From Geomonas paludis (GTDB lineage: Bacteria > Desulfobacterota > Desulfuromonadia > Geobacterales > Geobacteraceae): DNA of 64,000 nucleotides. The stretch spans positions 1 to 64,000 of the forward strand of contig NZ_BLXY01000010.1 in assembly GCF_014193585.1 (NCBI RefSeq). The letters are read 5' to 3'. The notes below the pieces were generated by a model. It did not search any database and was not told the DNA's origin. It saw only the letters and a list, made by a program, of their open reading frames with translations. A program made the position numbers and the translations under genes. Shown here piece by piece: positions 1 through 10,841 of this stretch; positions within the stretch are counted from its first letter, which is position 1; each line of letters opens with the position of its first letter.

Positions 1-103
<103 letters not shown>

Positions 104-116
104 AATTTAATAGAGA

Positions 117-147
117 AAGCCCCGTCTGATTACAGGCGGGGCTTTTT
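117..147 (+). terminator. rRNA operon terminator
   Basis: Stem AAGCCCCG(T)/(A)GGCGGGGCTT-type hairpin (AGCCCCGTC … GGCGGGGCT) with a short loop and a following TTTTT run, immediately after the 5S gene. Confidence 0.9.
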
Positions 148-213
148 CGCGTTCTGGCTGCTAGCTTGTTTGCGGCTCGTTGCTGCGGTCCTTTCCTCCC
201 GCTGCTGCCGGCG

Positions 214-283
214 CCCTCACCCCTGCCCCTCTCCCACCTTCGGGTCGCAGCCCTTCGGTCGGCAAGCCCAGGGGGAGAGGGGG
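214..283. repeat. Degenerate REP-like intergenic hairpin
   Basis: Segment of CCCTCACCC, CCCTCTCCC-like and GGGGGAGAGGGG blocks that matches, in degenerate form, the repeat family seen in full at 10498, 27082, 28121, 48461 and 54631. It fills the gap between the rRNA terminator and the end of the radical SAM gene. Confidence 0.5.
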
Positions 284-295
284 ATCACATTATCA

Positions 296-1822
296 TCACA
301 GCGCGGTCTCTCCTTGCACCATGGGACACTGTGCCGGCGGCACCAACACGCTTCCCGAGTGGAAATAGGCGTCGCGGAAACAGTATCCTGCCTTGCTGTG
401 ACACTTCGCCAGGTTCTTACAGTCGTAGCACACGGCACCCTTGAACTGTTCCGTCTTCGGGAACGGGTAGTTCAGCAGCGGCTCGCTGTTCCAGACTTCC
501 AGGATCGAATTGGTCGACACGTCGCCTACGAACAACGCTTCGTCATGCGGGACGGTGTCGTAGAGCATAACCTTGCCGTCCGGGGTGATGGTCATGCTGC
601 TTTGCGCGCCGAATGAGTGATCCCCTTCCCTCCAATGCCTGATCTTCTCGTGGATTTCCGAATCCTCACACGGGAGGGCCGTCACAGGTTCAGCCAACCG
701 TCGCTGTACCGCAACGCGGTCCTGGACCGGCTCGCATCCTATGGTTCTCAAGTCGATCTCGGGGAAGTCGATCCTGGCTCGGCGACACTGGTCGATGATG
801 GACGCCCTGTCTTTCTTGCTCAGGAACAAACTCTCGTTTTTGCCGTCGAGGCTTCTGTTATAGGCCGCCACCGAGATCTGGCGCACCCCCATGTCCTGCA
901 ACTCTTCGACCCAGTCGTAGATATGACGCACGGTAAGTGCCGTCACCACGGCCTTCACCCTTACGTTGAACCCTCTTTTCAGCAGGTTCCTGATGCTATG
1001 CACCGCCCTGTGGTAGTACCCCGGGCTTCCGGCGAGGTTGTCCGCCGTCGGCTCGTTGGGGTCCATGTTCAGCTGGATCTCGCGCACGTACTGGTTGACC
1101 GGCTGCGTCATGCCGATGGAGACCAGCCGGTCTGCTATTTCTTCGGTGATGTAGCACTTGGTGGAAAGAGTGAAGAGCATCTCGAGGTCGATCAATTCCT
1201 CGATCAACTTCAAGGCGTCCTTTCGGAACAGGGGATCCCCGCCGGAGAGCGAGACCTGCTCGATCCCCAGCGATTTCGCTTCGCGCAGCAGCTCTTTCCA
1301 GCGCTCGGTCGACAACAGCTTGCTTTCGGGAACGCAGTGCCCTTTGGCGAAGCAGTACGAGCAATTGGTGTGGCAGTCGTTGGAAAACATGAGGTTCAAC
1401 GCGAGCGGCACAGCAGGCCGCTCTTGAGCCTTCCATTTGGATGCCTTGACGGCGAACTCGAAAGGGTCGATGCGCTTGACGTAAGGTTCGAGCTCCGGGG
1501 TCATGCTGACCACGGCGTCATCCTCCCTGTTTGCCGCCATGATCACATCGGTGACAAACCCCTGCGACACCTCCTGTGATTCCAGGTCGAAGGCGTACTG
1601 CGCGATCATGGACAGATGGCGTAAGGTCAGTCTGCCGTCCATCAGTGCCAGCGTAGCCCCCATCTTGGGGGACAGCATCGAGTAACGAACCTGCTCCTGC
1701 TCGTAACGGCACAGCAGGGCCCAGTGACCATTTCGTTTCAGGCGCCAGTAAGGAGATATAACGGGAACTGTGGTTTCGGTGATAGCTATGTCCTTGCCCA
1801 AAACGGAACATTCTAGTGGCAT
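296..1822 (-). CDS. Radical SAM/SPASM domain protein (putative peptide maturase type)
   Basis: Product of 508 aa. The radical SAM cluster motif CHTNCSYC (CX3CX2C, residues ~150-157) would bind the SAM-cleaving 4Fe-4S cluster. A C-terminal cysteine set, CYDCKNLAKC followed by CFRD and a last Cys near the end, fits a SPASM auxiliary-cluster domain. The ~120-residue N-terminal region resembles PqqD-like peptide-recognition modules in position, but I cannot prove this. Start chosen at 1822 because GGAGGAGG sits just upstream; an in-frame ATG at 1864 lacks this. SPASM proteins usually modify ribosomal peptides or act as anaerobic maturases. No precursor peptide gene was found on either side, so the substrate is unknown. 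Confidence 0.85.
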   Translation of the reverse strand: MPLECSVLGKDIAITETTVPVISPYWRLKRNGHWALLCRYEQEQVRYSMLSPKMGATLALMDGRLTLRHLSMIAQYAFDLESQEVSQGFVTDVIMAANREDDAVVSMTPELEPYVKRIDPFEFAVKASKWKAQERPAVPLALNLMFSNDCHTNCSYCFAKGHCVPESKLLSTERWKELLREAKSLGIEQVSLSGGDPLFRKDALKLIEELIDLEMLFTLSTKCYITEEIADRLVSIGMTQPVNQYVREIQLNMDPNEPTADNLAGSPGYYHRAVHSIRNLLKRGFNVRVKAVVTALTVRHIYDWVEELQDMGVRQISVAAYNRSLDGKNESLFLSKKDRASIIDQCRRARIDFPEIDLRTIGCEPVQDRVAVQRRLAEPVTALPCEDSEIHEKIRHWREGDHSFGAQSSMTITPDGKVMLYDTVPHDEALFVGDVSTNSILEVWNSEPLLNYPFPKTEQFKGAVCYDCKNLAKCHSKAGYCFRDAYFHSGSVLVPPAQCPMVQGETAL

Positions 1823-1865
1823 GGTCTCCTCCTCCTTCGGATTACGCCTCTTTTTCAACTCCAAC

Positions 1866-1893
1866 AGTCTACTTCGGCATTAAAAACTGTCAA
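1866..1893 (-). promoter_or_regulatory. Candidate sigma70 promoter of the radical SAM gene
   Basis: On the minus strand TTGACA (1893-1888), 16-base spacer, TAGACT (1871-1866), about 45 bases before the chosen start codon. Confidence 0.55.
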
Positions 1894-2063
1894 TGTACGT
1901 TGCCTTCATGCGTTTACCTGCAACAAACGTTGCTCTTGGCACCTACTGACAGCGCGACGATGTGCTGATGCTGAGACTGGAGGGTGTAGATTCGGCTTGG
2001 CGGCCCGGGGAGGGTATGGTAATTTCAGCCTATTCCATGGATGAGGCATGCGGAGCTGCCACG

Positions 2064-2756
2064 ATGTCGACTGAATCACAGGTACGTCTGGAAACGAGCT
2101 GGAAAAACCACCTCCTGGACGAGTTCGAGAAGCCCTACATGCGGGACCTCAGAGAGTTCCTGCGCCAGGAGATGTCCAGGCGGAAGGTGATCTATCCCAA
2201 GGGGAGTGAATACTTCAATGCCTTGAATTCGACCTCCTTCGACCGGGTCAGGGTGGTCATCCTGGGGCAGGATCCCTACCACGGGCCGGACCAGGCCCAC
2301 GGACTGTGCTTCTCCGTGCAGCACGGGATCGATGCTCCACCTTCGCTGGTGAACATATTCAAGGAAATTCAGAGCGACCTGGGACTGGCGCCGGCCGACT
2401 TCAGGCACGGCCACCTGGGGGCATGGGCGGATCAGGGCGTGTTGCTGCTCAACAGCGTGCTGACGGTGGAGGCGGGCAGGGCGGCTTCGCACCAGGGGAA
2501 GGGGTGGGAGGTTTTCACGGACCGGGTCATCGCCCTGTTGAACGAGAAGAAGGAGCACGTGGTCTTCATGCTGTGGGGTGCCTACGCGCAAAAAAAAGGG
2601 GCCGTCATCGACGAGAGCCGGCACCTGGTACTGCGCGCCCCGCACCCGTCTCCGCTTTCGGCGCATCGGGGCTTCCTGGGGTGCCGCCATTTCTCGCAGG
2701 CCAACGCCTACCTGGCCCGGCACGGCCTGCCCCCCATCGACTGGCGCCTGCCCTGA
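2064..2756 (+). CDS. ung: Uracil-DNA glycosylase, family 1
   Basis: Removes uracil from DNA to start base-excision repair. The 230-residue product has the water-activating loop GQDPYHG, the uracil-recognition core [12 protein letters not shown] and the DNA-intercalating loop [11 protein letters not shown], all diagnostic for the Ung family; length is typical. Start placed at ATG 2064 (MSTESQ), with CGGAG eight bases upstream, because its N-terminus aligns with the known start of E. coli Ung. In-frame upstream ATGs at 1962, 2016 and 2037 would add a non-conserved extension; the one at 2016 follows GGGGAGGG closely, so a longer form cannot be excluded. Monocistronic, ending in a bidirectional terminator. 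Confidence 0.96.
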   Translation: MSTESQVRLETSWKNHLLDEFEKPYMRDLREFLRQEMSRRKVIYPKGSEYFNALNSTSFDRVRVVILGQDPYHGPDQAHGLCFSVQHGIDAPPSLVNIFKEIQSDLGLAPADFRHGHLGAWADQGVLLLNSVLTVEAGRAASHQGKGWEVFTDRVIALLNEKKEHVVFMLWGAYAQKKGAVIDESRHLVLRAPHPSPLSAHRGFLGCRHFSQANAYLARHGLPPIDWRLP

Positions 2757-2765
2757 ACCCACCCA

Positions 2766-2802
2766 TAAAAAAACGGCCCGGGCATCACGCCGGGCCGTCC
2801 TC
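2766..2802. terminator. Bidirectional terminator between ung and the chemoreceptor gene
   Basis: Perfect stem ACGGCCCG/CGGGCCGT (2773-2780 with 2791-2798), preceded by an A-run and positioned between two convergent genes. Confidence 0.8.
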
Positions 2803-2823
2803 GTATCCGGTTTTCCTTTTCTA

Positions 2824-4422
2824 CTAATAGCTGAACCGGCTGATCTGCCCCTTGAGGTTCGCCGACAGCGAGTTGAGCTTGTCGGCCGTGGCCATGGACT
2901 CGCGGTTGGCCCGCGCCGTCCCCTGGATGATCCCGGTAATCTGGTGCACGTTGTTGCTGATCTCACGGCTGGTGGCGCTCTGCTCCTCGGCGGCGGTAGC
3001 AATCTGGCCGATCTGCAGGGTCACCTCGTTGATCTGCTTCAGGATCCCTTCCAGGCTCTGCCCTGATTTCACCGAATCCTCGGCCCCCTTGGCCGCTTCC
3101 CTGGCGCTTTCCTGCATCACCTGCACCGCACGCGTGGTCTCGTCCTGGATCGACCGGATGTTGCTCTCGATCTCCTTGGTGGCGTGGGTGGTCCGCTCCG
3201 CCAGGCTGCGCACCTCGTCGGCGACGACGGCAAAGCCGCGCCCCTGCTCGCCGGCGCGGGCCGCCTCGATGGCCGCATTGAGGGCCAGCAGGTTGGTCTG
3301 GTCGGCGATGTCCTGGATGGTGTTGATGATCTCCCCGATCTGCTGGGACATGGCGCCCAGGCTGCTGACGCTTTCGGAGGTAAGGCGCACCTTCTCGTTG
3401 ATGAGCTGCATGCCGCGGATGCTCCGCTCCACGTCGGCGGAGCCGATGGTGGCCATGTCGCAGGCGCGTTGCGCGCTCTCGACCGCCTGCAGGCAGTTCC
3501 TGGAGATGTCGGCTGAGGTCGCCGCCATTTCCTCTCCGGCGGTGGAGACGGTTTCGGTCTGCCCCGCCACTTCTTCGGTGGTGCGCGCCAGTTGTTCGGT
3601 GCTCTTATGCAGTTCCGAGCTTGCCTCGGTGACCGAATTGGCGTTGTCGGCGACGGTCTGGACGATGGCGTGCACCCGCTCAATGAAAAGGTTGAAGTAG
3701 CGGCTCGCGGTCCCGATTTCATCGTCGGACTCCGCCAGGCGGCGGGTGAGGTCGCCGTCACCCTCGGCGACGTGCTTGAGCGTAGCGATCAGTGCCCGCA
3801 TCGGCTCGAGCGCGCGGTGCATCACCAGGAAAGCGACCAGCGCCAAAAGCCCCGCCAGCAGTACCGAAATGCCCAGGCTCAGGTATTTCAGGTCGTCGAA
3901 GACGGCGAGAAACTGCGACTTCTTTTCGCCGACGAAGAGGGCGCCGATGACCTTGCCCTGGTTGTCCAGAAGCGGCAGGTATGAGGCGAAGTGGGGGGTG
4001 CCCAGGATTTTGGCCTCGCCCACGTAGGTGGCTGCCCGGTCCATGACCGCTTCCCGCGCGGCGCCCTGCAGCGACGTGCCTACGGCCCGGCTGCCGTCGT
4101 CCTTCTTGATGGTGGTGGCAACGCGGACGTCGCCCCGGAAGATGGTGGCCTCGCCTCCGAAGATTTCCTTCATCTTGTCGGTCAGATCATTGCGGCCGTC
4201 CAGCACTGTCCCGTTTGCCTGCAGTTTCCCGTCCACCATCGCGAACCCGGAGCCGTTGGGGGCGACCAGTTCGCGGAAAGCCTTGCTCCGCGCCGTGAGG
4301 CCCACCGTGACCTGCCGGGTGATCTCCTTCTTGATAACGTAGAGCGTGACTGCCGATGTAGTGATGGTGGCGATCAGGACGATGGCCACGTTGGCGATGA
4401 AAATCTTTTTGCTGATGTTCAT
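2824..4422 (-). CDS. Methyl-accepting chemotaxis protein with periplasmic Cache-type sensor
   Basis: Product of 532 aa. Layout: transmembrane helix near residues 8-30, periplasmic region of ~155 residues ending in the sCache-like pattern [20 protein letters not shown], second transmembrane helix around 185-210, HAMP segment, then a cytoplasmic signalling coiled coil. The hairpin tip carries the CheA/CheW-contacting sequence [20 protein letters not shown]. It should pass ligand binding to the CheA kinase. Start at 4422 has AGAGGT eight bases upstream; an upstream in-frame ATG at 4566 would add a Cys/His-rich, non-membrane leader with no ribosome binding site. No che genes are nearby, so this is an orphan receptor. 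Ligand unknown. Confidence 0.93.
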   Translation of the reverse strand: MNISKKIFIANVAIVLIATITTSAVTLYVIKKEITRQVTVGLTARSKAFRELVAPNGSGFAMVDGKLQANGTVLDGRNDLTDKMKEIFGGEATIFRGDVRVATTIKKDDGSRAVGTSLQGAAREAVMDRAATYVGEAKILGTPHFASYLPLLDNQGKVIGALFVGEKKSQFLAVFDDLKYLSLGISVLLAGLLALVAFLVMHRALEPMRALIATLKHVAEGDGDLTRRLAESDDEIGTASRYFNLFIERVHAIVQTVADNANSVTEASSELHKSTEQLARTTEEVAGQTETVSTAGEEMAATSADISRNCLQAVESAQRACDMATIGSADVERSIRGMQLINEKVRLTSESVSSLGAMSQQIGEIINTIQDIADQTNLLALNAAIEAARAGEQGRGFAVVADEVRSLAERTTHATKEIESNIRSIQDETTRAVQVMQESAREAAKGAEDSVKSGQSLEGILKQINEVTLQIGQIATAAEEQSATSREISNNVHQITGIIQGTARANRESMATADKLNSLSANLKGQISRFSY

Positions 4423-4654
4423 TAATGCACACCTCTTGCGCTGATGGTGGACGTGATGCTTCCGTCGTTTTGTAATACTTTTCGGCTTAGCCGCTGGAAT
4501 ATTTAGGGAAATTGACGATATTTTTGTATACAGTATGCCGAAAGTCGCGCACTGGCAGATCGACACGCGGGGACTGTCATAGAAGAGACAGGGAAAGTCC
4601 GATGGGAGTTACAGGCGATAGGATTTCAGATCGTTTGCCGATAAAGAAAATCAC

Positions 4655-4683
4655 TTGCAAAGACAAATCGCGTTCCCTATACT
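4655..4683 (+). promoter_or_regulatory. Candidate sigma70 promoter
   Basis: TTGCAA (4655-4660), 17-base spacer, TATACT (4678-4683), 39 bases before the small exported protein gene. Confidence 0.65.
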
Positions 4684-4722
4684 CATAATATCCTGAATTG
4701 TCACTGAAAAAGGAGGTTCGTC

Positions 4723-5025
4723 ATGAAAGGTGTTGTCAGGAAACTGGGTTTCCTTGCCACGGTAACTATCATATCCGCCCTCCCGGTTGCTGCTGAAACA
4801 GGCATGGGGATGAGCGGGGGAGATAACATCCAGAAAGACCAGTGCCTGCTGGTAGCACAGACCTGCCGGGACAGCGTTGACTCACTGCAGCAAAGGATAG
4901 ACAGGCTCGAGCGTGAGATCGGTAAAGGTACCAGCGTGTACACGAAGGAAGAGCTGAGGAGCCTGGAGTTCAAGCTTCAGGACGCCATTCAGAGCATGGA
5001 GGTTCTGACCAGGGGGGGCGCATAG
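4723..5025 (+). CDS. Small exported coiled-coil protein, unknown function
   Basis: Product of 100 aa with an N-terminal signal peptide (basic start, hydrophobic core to about residue 24, cleavage near VAAET). The mature part has two cysteines about eight residues apart (QCLLVAQTC), which could form a disulfide, and then a heptad-patterned charged helix (DSLQQRIDRLEREIG). AAGGAGG lies upstream of the ATG, and it has its own promoter and terminator. Not recognised as a named family; similar small Cys-containing periplasmic proteins are common in Geobacterales. Predicted periplasmic. Confidence 0.8.
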   Translation: MKGVVRKLGFLATVTIISALPVAAETGMGMSGGDNIQKDQCLLVAQTCRDSVDSLQQRIDRLEREIGKGTSVYTKEELRSLEFKLQDAIQSMEVLTRGGA

Positions 5026-5059
5026 CGGCGCCTCACTTAAAAAAACGCAACGCACGAGA

Positions 5060-5089
5060 ATGGGGGCTGCAGTTCAAGCCTCCATTTTT
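5060..5089. terminator. Terminator after the small exported protein
   Basis: Stem ATGGGGGCT/AGCCTCCAT (one G-U pair) with an eight-base loop followed by TTTTT. It lies between convergent genes and probably serves both. Confidence 0.7.
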
Positions 5090-5097
5090 GTTGCCTT

Positions 5098-7249
<2,152 letters not shown>

Positions 7250-7263
<14 letters not shown>

Positions 7264-8125
7264 CGTCACCCCCGAAGAGTGCGGAGACGGTCTGCTCGTA
7301 GGTGGCATCGACCTGCTTCACCAGCGTCGGGAGGTAGAAGCTGGAGATCTGCAGCCGGTCCCACACGCCGTGGTCCAGCTCCGGTACGAAGACCTCGCCG
7401 CTGTTGCCTATCTGCAGGGCGTGGGCGATCAGGTCGGCGAAGTGCAGGATGGCCCCCTCTCTCGGGTACTGGTCACCCTTGCTGCTGTCGTGGTGGGTAC
7501 CCACGGGCTCGGCCACCCGCGGCGGGATCTTCCAGCGCTTGAGCAGGGCGCTCCCCACCTCGGCGTGGTCGAAGCCGAGCCTGTCGCGCTCGGCGCGGTG
7601 CAGCAGGGTCCCGGTGGCGCGGCACTGCTCGAGCAGTTCCAGGCAGATCTGGGGCACCTTGACGTACATCACCAGCCTCCCCACGTCGTGCAGGATGCCG
7701 GCCACGAAGAACCGTTCCAGGTTGGACTCCCGCTGGCTGGTGGCCAGAAGCCTCGAGGCCAGGCCGGTGGCGATGCTGTGTTTCCAGAACTGCTCCATGT
7801 TCACCAGGTCTTGCGGGATCCCCTTGAACACGTCCATGACCGAGAGGGCGAGGGCCAGGTCGCGCACCTGGAGCACCCCGATGATGGTGACCGCCTGGGT
7901 GATGGTGTCGATCTTGGAGAAGTAGCCGAACAGCGGGCTGTTGGCGAGCTTCAGGATGCGGGCGGTGAGCCCCTGGTCCTCGGCGATGATCTTGGCGATG
8001 TCGCCGATGGAGCTGCGGGGATGGTCGATCGCCTCCGACAGCTGCGAATAGAACAGGGGAAGGGAGTGGATGGTGGAGACATCCTCCACCATGTGCTCCA
8101 CCGAGAGTTGGGGCTTACGCAGCAC
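7250..8125 (-). CDS. HDOD domain protein
   Basis: Product of 291 aa, nearly all of it an HDOD (HD-related output) domain: conserved [21 protein letters not shown] and a partially retained HD pair in [17 protein letters not shown] proteins usually lack full metal sites and act as signalling or scaffold modules in two-component and cyclic dinucleotide networks. It overlaps the upstream small gene by 11 bases and the downstream kinase by 14, so the three genes form a tightly coupled operon. The biochemical activity is unknown. Confidence 0.88.
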
Positions 8126-8456
8126 GGGTCGCCCTCCTCTCGGTGCAGATGCGCATCAGTTCCTTGATGGCGGGGTGCTCGGGGTCGTTGTAGATGAAGA
8201 GCCGCTCCATTTCCGCCCTGGCCTCGGCAAGGCGCTCCGGGTCGATCTCCAGGTTCAGCGGCGCCGGCGTCTCGGCATCCTCGACCACGGCGTCCCCGGC
8301 CACCTCGACCTCGAGGACGCCCCACATGCGGAAGATGGAAAAATGCTTGTCGGTAAGCTCGGCGCCGGCGGGAAGGAGCATGCGCCCGCTGCGGTCGCAG
8401 ACGTTGCGGCTAAGCACCATACCCGGGGTGAGATTGTCGATGTGGACCACTGCCAA
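8115..8456 (-). CDS. Small HD-GYP-N-terminal-like regulatory protein, TTG start
   Basis: Product of 113 aa. The first ~60 residues (HIDNLTPGMVLSRNVCDRSG, then LLPAGAELTDKHFSIFRMWGV) match the short beta-rich module often found in front of HD-GYP and HDOD signalling domains; the rest is a charged helix. Start codon is TTG at 8456, supported by GGAGG seven bases upstream; no ATG is in a suitable place. First gene of the operon with the HDOD protein and hybrid kinase, and likely a stand-alone version of a module that is fused in other proteins. Confidence 0.8.
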   Translation of the reverse strand: MAVVHIDNLTPGMVLSRNVCDRSGRMLLPAGAELTDKHFSIFRMWGVLEVEVAGDAVVEDAETPAPLNLEIDPERLAEARAEMERLFIYNDPEHPAIKELMRICTERRATRAA

Positions 8457-8637
8457 GGCAAAGCCTCCTGTTTCTTTGGCGAGGGCTGCAAACAGAGCCT
8501 GTTTGGATTGTATCGGTAGGGGGCAGGTATTACTTTAGCGAAGATAAAGAAGCCTCCAGTGCTGACAACTGTCCACGCCGGTTCATTTTTGTTTGCTTAA
8601 AATGCTCTAAGTGGATGCCGCACCTGCGTCACGACAG

Positions 8638-8667
8638 TTGACATCTGCAGCCGCCCCTGTCTTTAAT
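8638..8667 (+). promoter_or_regulatory. Candidate promoter of the DMT transporter gene
   Basis: TTGACA (8638-8643), 18-base spacer, TTTAAT (8662-8667). The expected transcription start falls at or next to the ATG at 8674, suggesting a leaderless message. Confidence 0.45.
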
Positions 8668-8673
8668 ATGCGG

Positions 8674-9600
8674 ATGCACAATTCCATTCAACACGATCAC
8701 CGTTCATCCAAAGCAACCTTCTGGCTGATACTGACCACCGTCTTTTGGGGCGGCAGTTTCATCTTCAACAAGATCGGCTTCCGCGAAATTCCCCCGGTCA
8801 CCTTCCTGTTTTACCGCTTCGCCCTGGCGACGCTGCTCATGGGGGTACTGTGCCTGCCGCGGCTCAAACGCTTCAACCGGCGCACCTTCAGGACCGGGCT
8901 CATCGTGGGTCTTGCCCTTGCCGCCACCAACCTTTCCTTCGTGCTCGGCGTGAGCGGCACCAGCGTTTCCCGGGCCGGGTTCCTGAACAACCTGTTCGTG
9001 CTCCTGATCCCGCTGCTTTGCTTCGCCTTCTGGCGCGAGCGGCTGGACCGCCTGAGCGCGGTCGGGCTGGTGCTGGCCCTGGCGGGACTGTGGCTTCTGG
9101 CCCGCGGCGGCGTGGACGGCTTCAACAAGGGGGACCTGCTGTCGACCCTGTGCGCGCTGTTCATCGCGCTGCACATCATCTCGGTATCGAAGCTTCTGCG
9201 TGACGAGGACATCTACCTGCTCAGTTTCGTCCAGTTCGCCACCGTGACCGTGGTAGGGGGGACGCTGGACCTGCTCTTTCCTTCGCCCCCCCTGTCGGTC
9301 ACCTGGGTCTCGATAGGCTCGCTCATCTACTGCGCCATCTTCCCGACCGTGATCTGCTTCACCCTGCAGAACACCTACCAGCGCTACACCACCCCGACCA
9401 AGGCGGGGCTCATTTACACCATGGACCCGGTCTGGAGCATGCTGGGGGGGACGCTGCTTTTGGGCGAGCGACTGACCACGGAGGAGTGGACCGGCTGTGC
9501 CCTGATCTTTGCCGCCGTGGTGCTTCCCCTGTCCGTGAAGCGCCTGCGCGAGCGGCAGCTCGGCCTCGACTACCGGGCCGAGGGAGCTGCCGCCGACTGA
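8674..9600 (+). CDS. EamA/DMT-family permease
   Basis: Product of 308 aa with ten predicted hydrophobic helices in two EamA repeats, the usual size for drug/metabolite transporters. Repeat 1 opens with FWGGSFIFNKIGFREIPPV and repeat 2 carries the conserved end region TKAGLIYTMDPVWSMLGG followed by GERLT. Probable inner-membrane exporter of amino acids or metabolites; substrate cannot be told. Start is uncertain: ATG 8674 (used) and ATG 8668 lack a Shine-Dalgarno sequence, and a GTG at 8611 would add a non-hydrophobic 21-residue leader. No operon partner. Confidence 0.85.
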   Translation: MHNSIQHDHRSSKATFWLILTTVFWGGSFIFNKIGFREIPPVTFLFYRFALATLLMGVLCLPRLKRFNRRTFRTGLIVGLALAATNLSFVLGVSGTSVSRAGFLNNLFVLLIPLLCFAFWRERLDRLSAVGLVLALAGLWLLARGGVDGFNKGDLLSTLCALFIALHIISVSKLLRDEDIYLLSFVQFATVTVVGGTLDLLFPSPPLSVTWVSIGSLIYCAIFPTVICFTLQNTYQRYTTPTKAGLIYTMDPVWSMLGGTLLLGERLTTEEWTGCALIFAAVVLPLSVKRLRERQLGLDYRAEGAAAD

Positions 9601-9614
9601 CCTCTGCCCCGGCG

Positions 9615-9642
9615 TTGACATCGCGCCGTTGCAGGCTACGCT
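9615..9642 (+). promoter_or_regulatory. Candidate promoter of the Fpg/Nei gene
   Basis: TTGACA (9615-9620), 16-base spacer, TACGCT (9637-9642), 33 bases before the start codon. Confidence 0.45.
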
Positions 9643-9675
9643 CACCCAGTTATCTTGCGCCGTGAAGGAGGAACC

Positions 9676-10461
9676 ATGCCGGAACTCCCCGACCTCACCG
9701 TCTACGCTGAAAATCTCGCCAAGGCCCTGACCGGGAGGAAGGTCCGTACGGTGGCGTACCACCAGCGGGGGAAACTGAACGTCGCCGAGGGGGAACTGGC
9801 CCAGGCGGTGACCGGCGCCCAAGTGACCGGCATCGAGAGAGCCGGCAAGCAGGTCGCCTTCCGGTTCGGCAACGGCAACGTCGTGCGGGTGCACCTGATG
9901 CTGACCGGCGGCTTCGTCCTCACCGACTCGCGGCAGCTCGACCGCCTGCGCTACCCGGTGCTCACCGTCACCTTCGAGGACGATGCCGTCCTTGCCGTCA
10001 CCGATGAAAAGGGGTGGGCCAGCGTGGCGCTCAACCCCGCCGAAGAGAAGGACGCACCCGACGCCCTCACCGTCACCGCCCAGCAGTTGGAGCAGCTGTG
10101 CCGGAAGAAACCGAGGACCCTGATCAAGCCGCTGCTGCTCGACCAGGCGCTCATCGGCGGTATCGGCAACGCCTACGCCGACGAGATTCTCTGGAGCGCG
10201 TGCATCTCCCCGAAGTCCCCGGCAGGCAAGCTTCCCCCCGAAGCGGTACAGGCCCTGGCGGACGCCATCCCGCAGGTGCTCACAGATGCCATCGCCGAAC
10301 TGAGGAAGCGGCACCCGGACATGGTGTCCGGCGAGTACCGGGAATTTTTGAAGGTGCACCGTCCCGAGCTGAAGACCTCGCCCACCGGCGCCAGGATCAT
10401 CAAGGAGAACGTGCAGTCCAAGCGCACCTACTACACCGACGAGCAGCAGCTGTACCAGTAA
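9676..10461 (+). CDS. Fpg/Nei-family DNA glycosylase without zinc finger
   Basis: Product of 261 aa. It begins MPELPDL, keeping the catalytic Pro2-Glu3 pair of Fpg/Nei enzymes; the conserved Lys of the lesion-binding loop is present (RAGKQVAF), as is the helix-two-turn-helix (LIGGIGNAYADEILW). The C-terminus, KTSPTGARIIKEN to the end, contains no cysteines where Fpg has its CX2C…CX2C zinc finger, so this is a zinc-less member comparable in layout to eukaryotic NEIL1-type proteins. Expected role: excision of oxidised bases and AP-lyase cleavage. ATG 9676 has AAGGAGGA upstream. Monocistronic. Confidence 0.88.
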   Translation: MPELPDLTVYAENLAKALTGRKVRTVAYHQRGKLNVAEGELAQAVTGAQVTGIERAGKQVAFRFGNGNVVRVHLMLTGGFVLTDSRQLDRLRYPVLTVTFEDDAVLAVTDEKGWASVALNPAEEKDAPDALTVTAQQLEQLCRKKPRTLIKPLLLDQALIGGIGNAYADEILWSACISPKSPAGKLPPEAVQALADAIPQVLTDAIAELRKRHPDMVSGEYREFLKVHRPELKTSPTGARIIKENVQSKRTYYTDEQQLYQ

Positions 10462-10497
10462 CGGCGCTGCACCACGTGCCCGTAAGACATCACCATT

Positions 10498-10673
10498 CCC
10501 CGATTAGTCATGATCTTCCGCCAAATGCCTCTACATCCCCTCTCCCTCCGGGAGAGGGCTAGGGTGAGGGCGTTGCCCAGAGCGGATCATCTGAGCCGGC
10601 AGAGCCCTCACCCGCCCGTTGGGCACCCTCTTTCAGAGGGAGAGGGACTAGCGGAAGATTGTCGCTAATCGGG
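10498..10673. repeat. REPIN/MITE-like repeat, full copy (subtype 1)
   Basis: Ends are inverted: CCCGATTAGTCATGATCTTC at the left and the complement-like GAAGATTGTCGCTAATCGGG at the right. Inside are two hairpins, CCCTCTCCCTCCGGGAGAGG and CCCTCACCCGCCC…GGGCACCCTC, facing one another. The interior is very similar to the copy at 28121. The element and a terminator fill most of the gap between the Fpg and DUF4142 genes; nothing else is seen in 10462-10741. Confidence 0.8.
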
Positions 10674-10692
10674 TCACCATTTAAGTTCCACG

Positions 10693-10716
10693 AAGCGCCC
10701 GCAAGGGCGCTTTTTT
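10693..10716 (+). terminator. Rho-independent terminator
   Basis: Stem AAGCGCCC/GGGCGCTT with GCAA tetraloop and six Ts; ends the Fpg transcript downstream of the repeat element. Confidence 0.85.
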
Positions 10717-10750
10717 GTTGCCTGCGGCTGCCGTCCGCCCTCCTCCCGGG

Positions 10751-10778
10751 TTGACAAGAGAATGAAGGCCGCTACTTT
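10751..10778 (+). promoter_or_regulatory. Candidate promoter of the DUF4142 gene
   Basis: TTGACA (10751-10756), 16-base spacer, TACTTT (10773-10778). Confidence 0.5.
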
Positions 10779-10841
10779 TAGATGGTTAGATTTTACTAAT
10801 CTGACATATCGTCGGCTTCGGCCACAAAAAAAGGAGGCAAC

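Noticed and set aside
1962-2063. Longer ung product starting at 1962, 2016 or 2037
   Set aside because: The added residues are not part of the family and the conserved N-terminus begins at 2064; only the 2016 start has a ribosome-like site, and it is too close.
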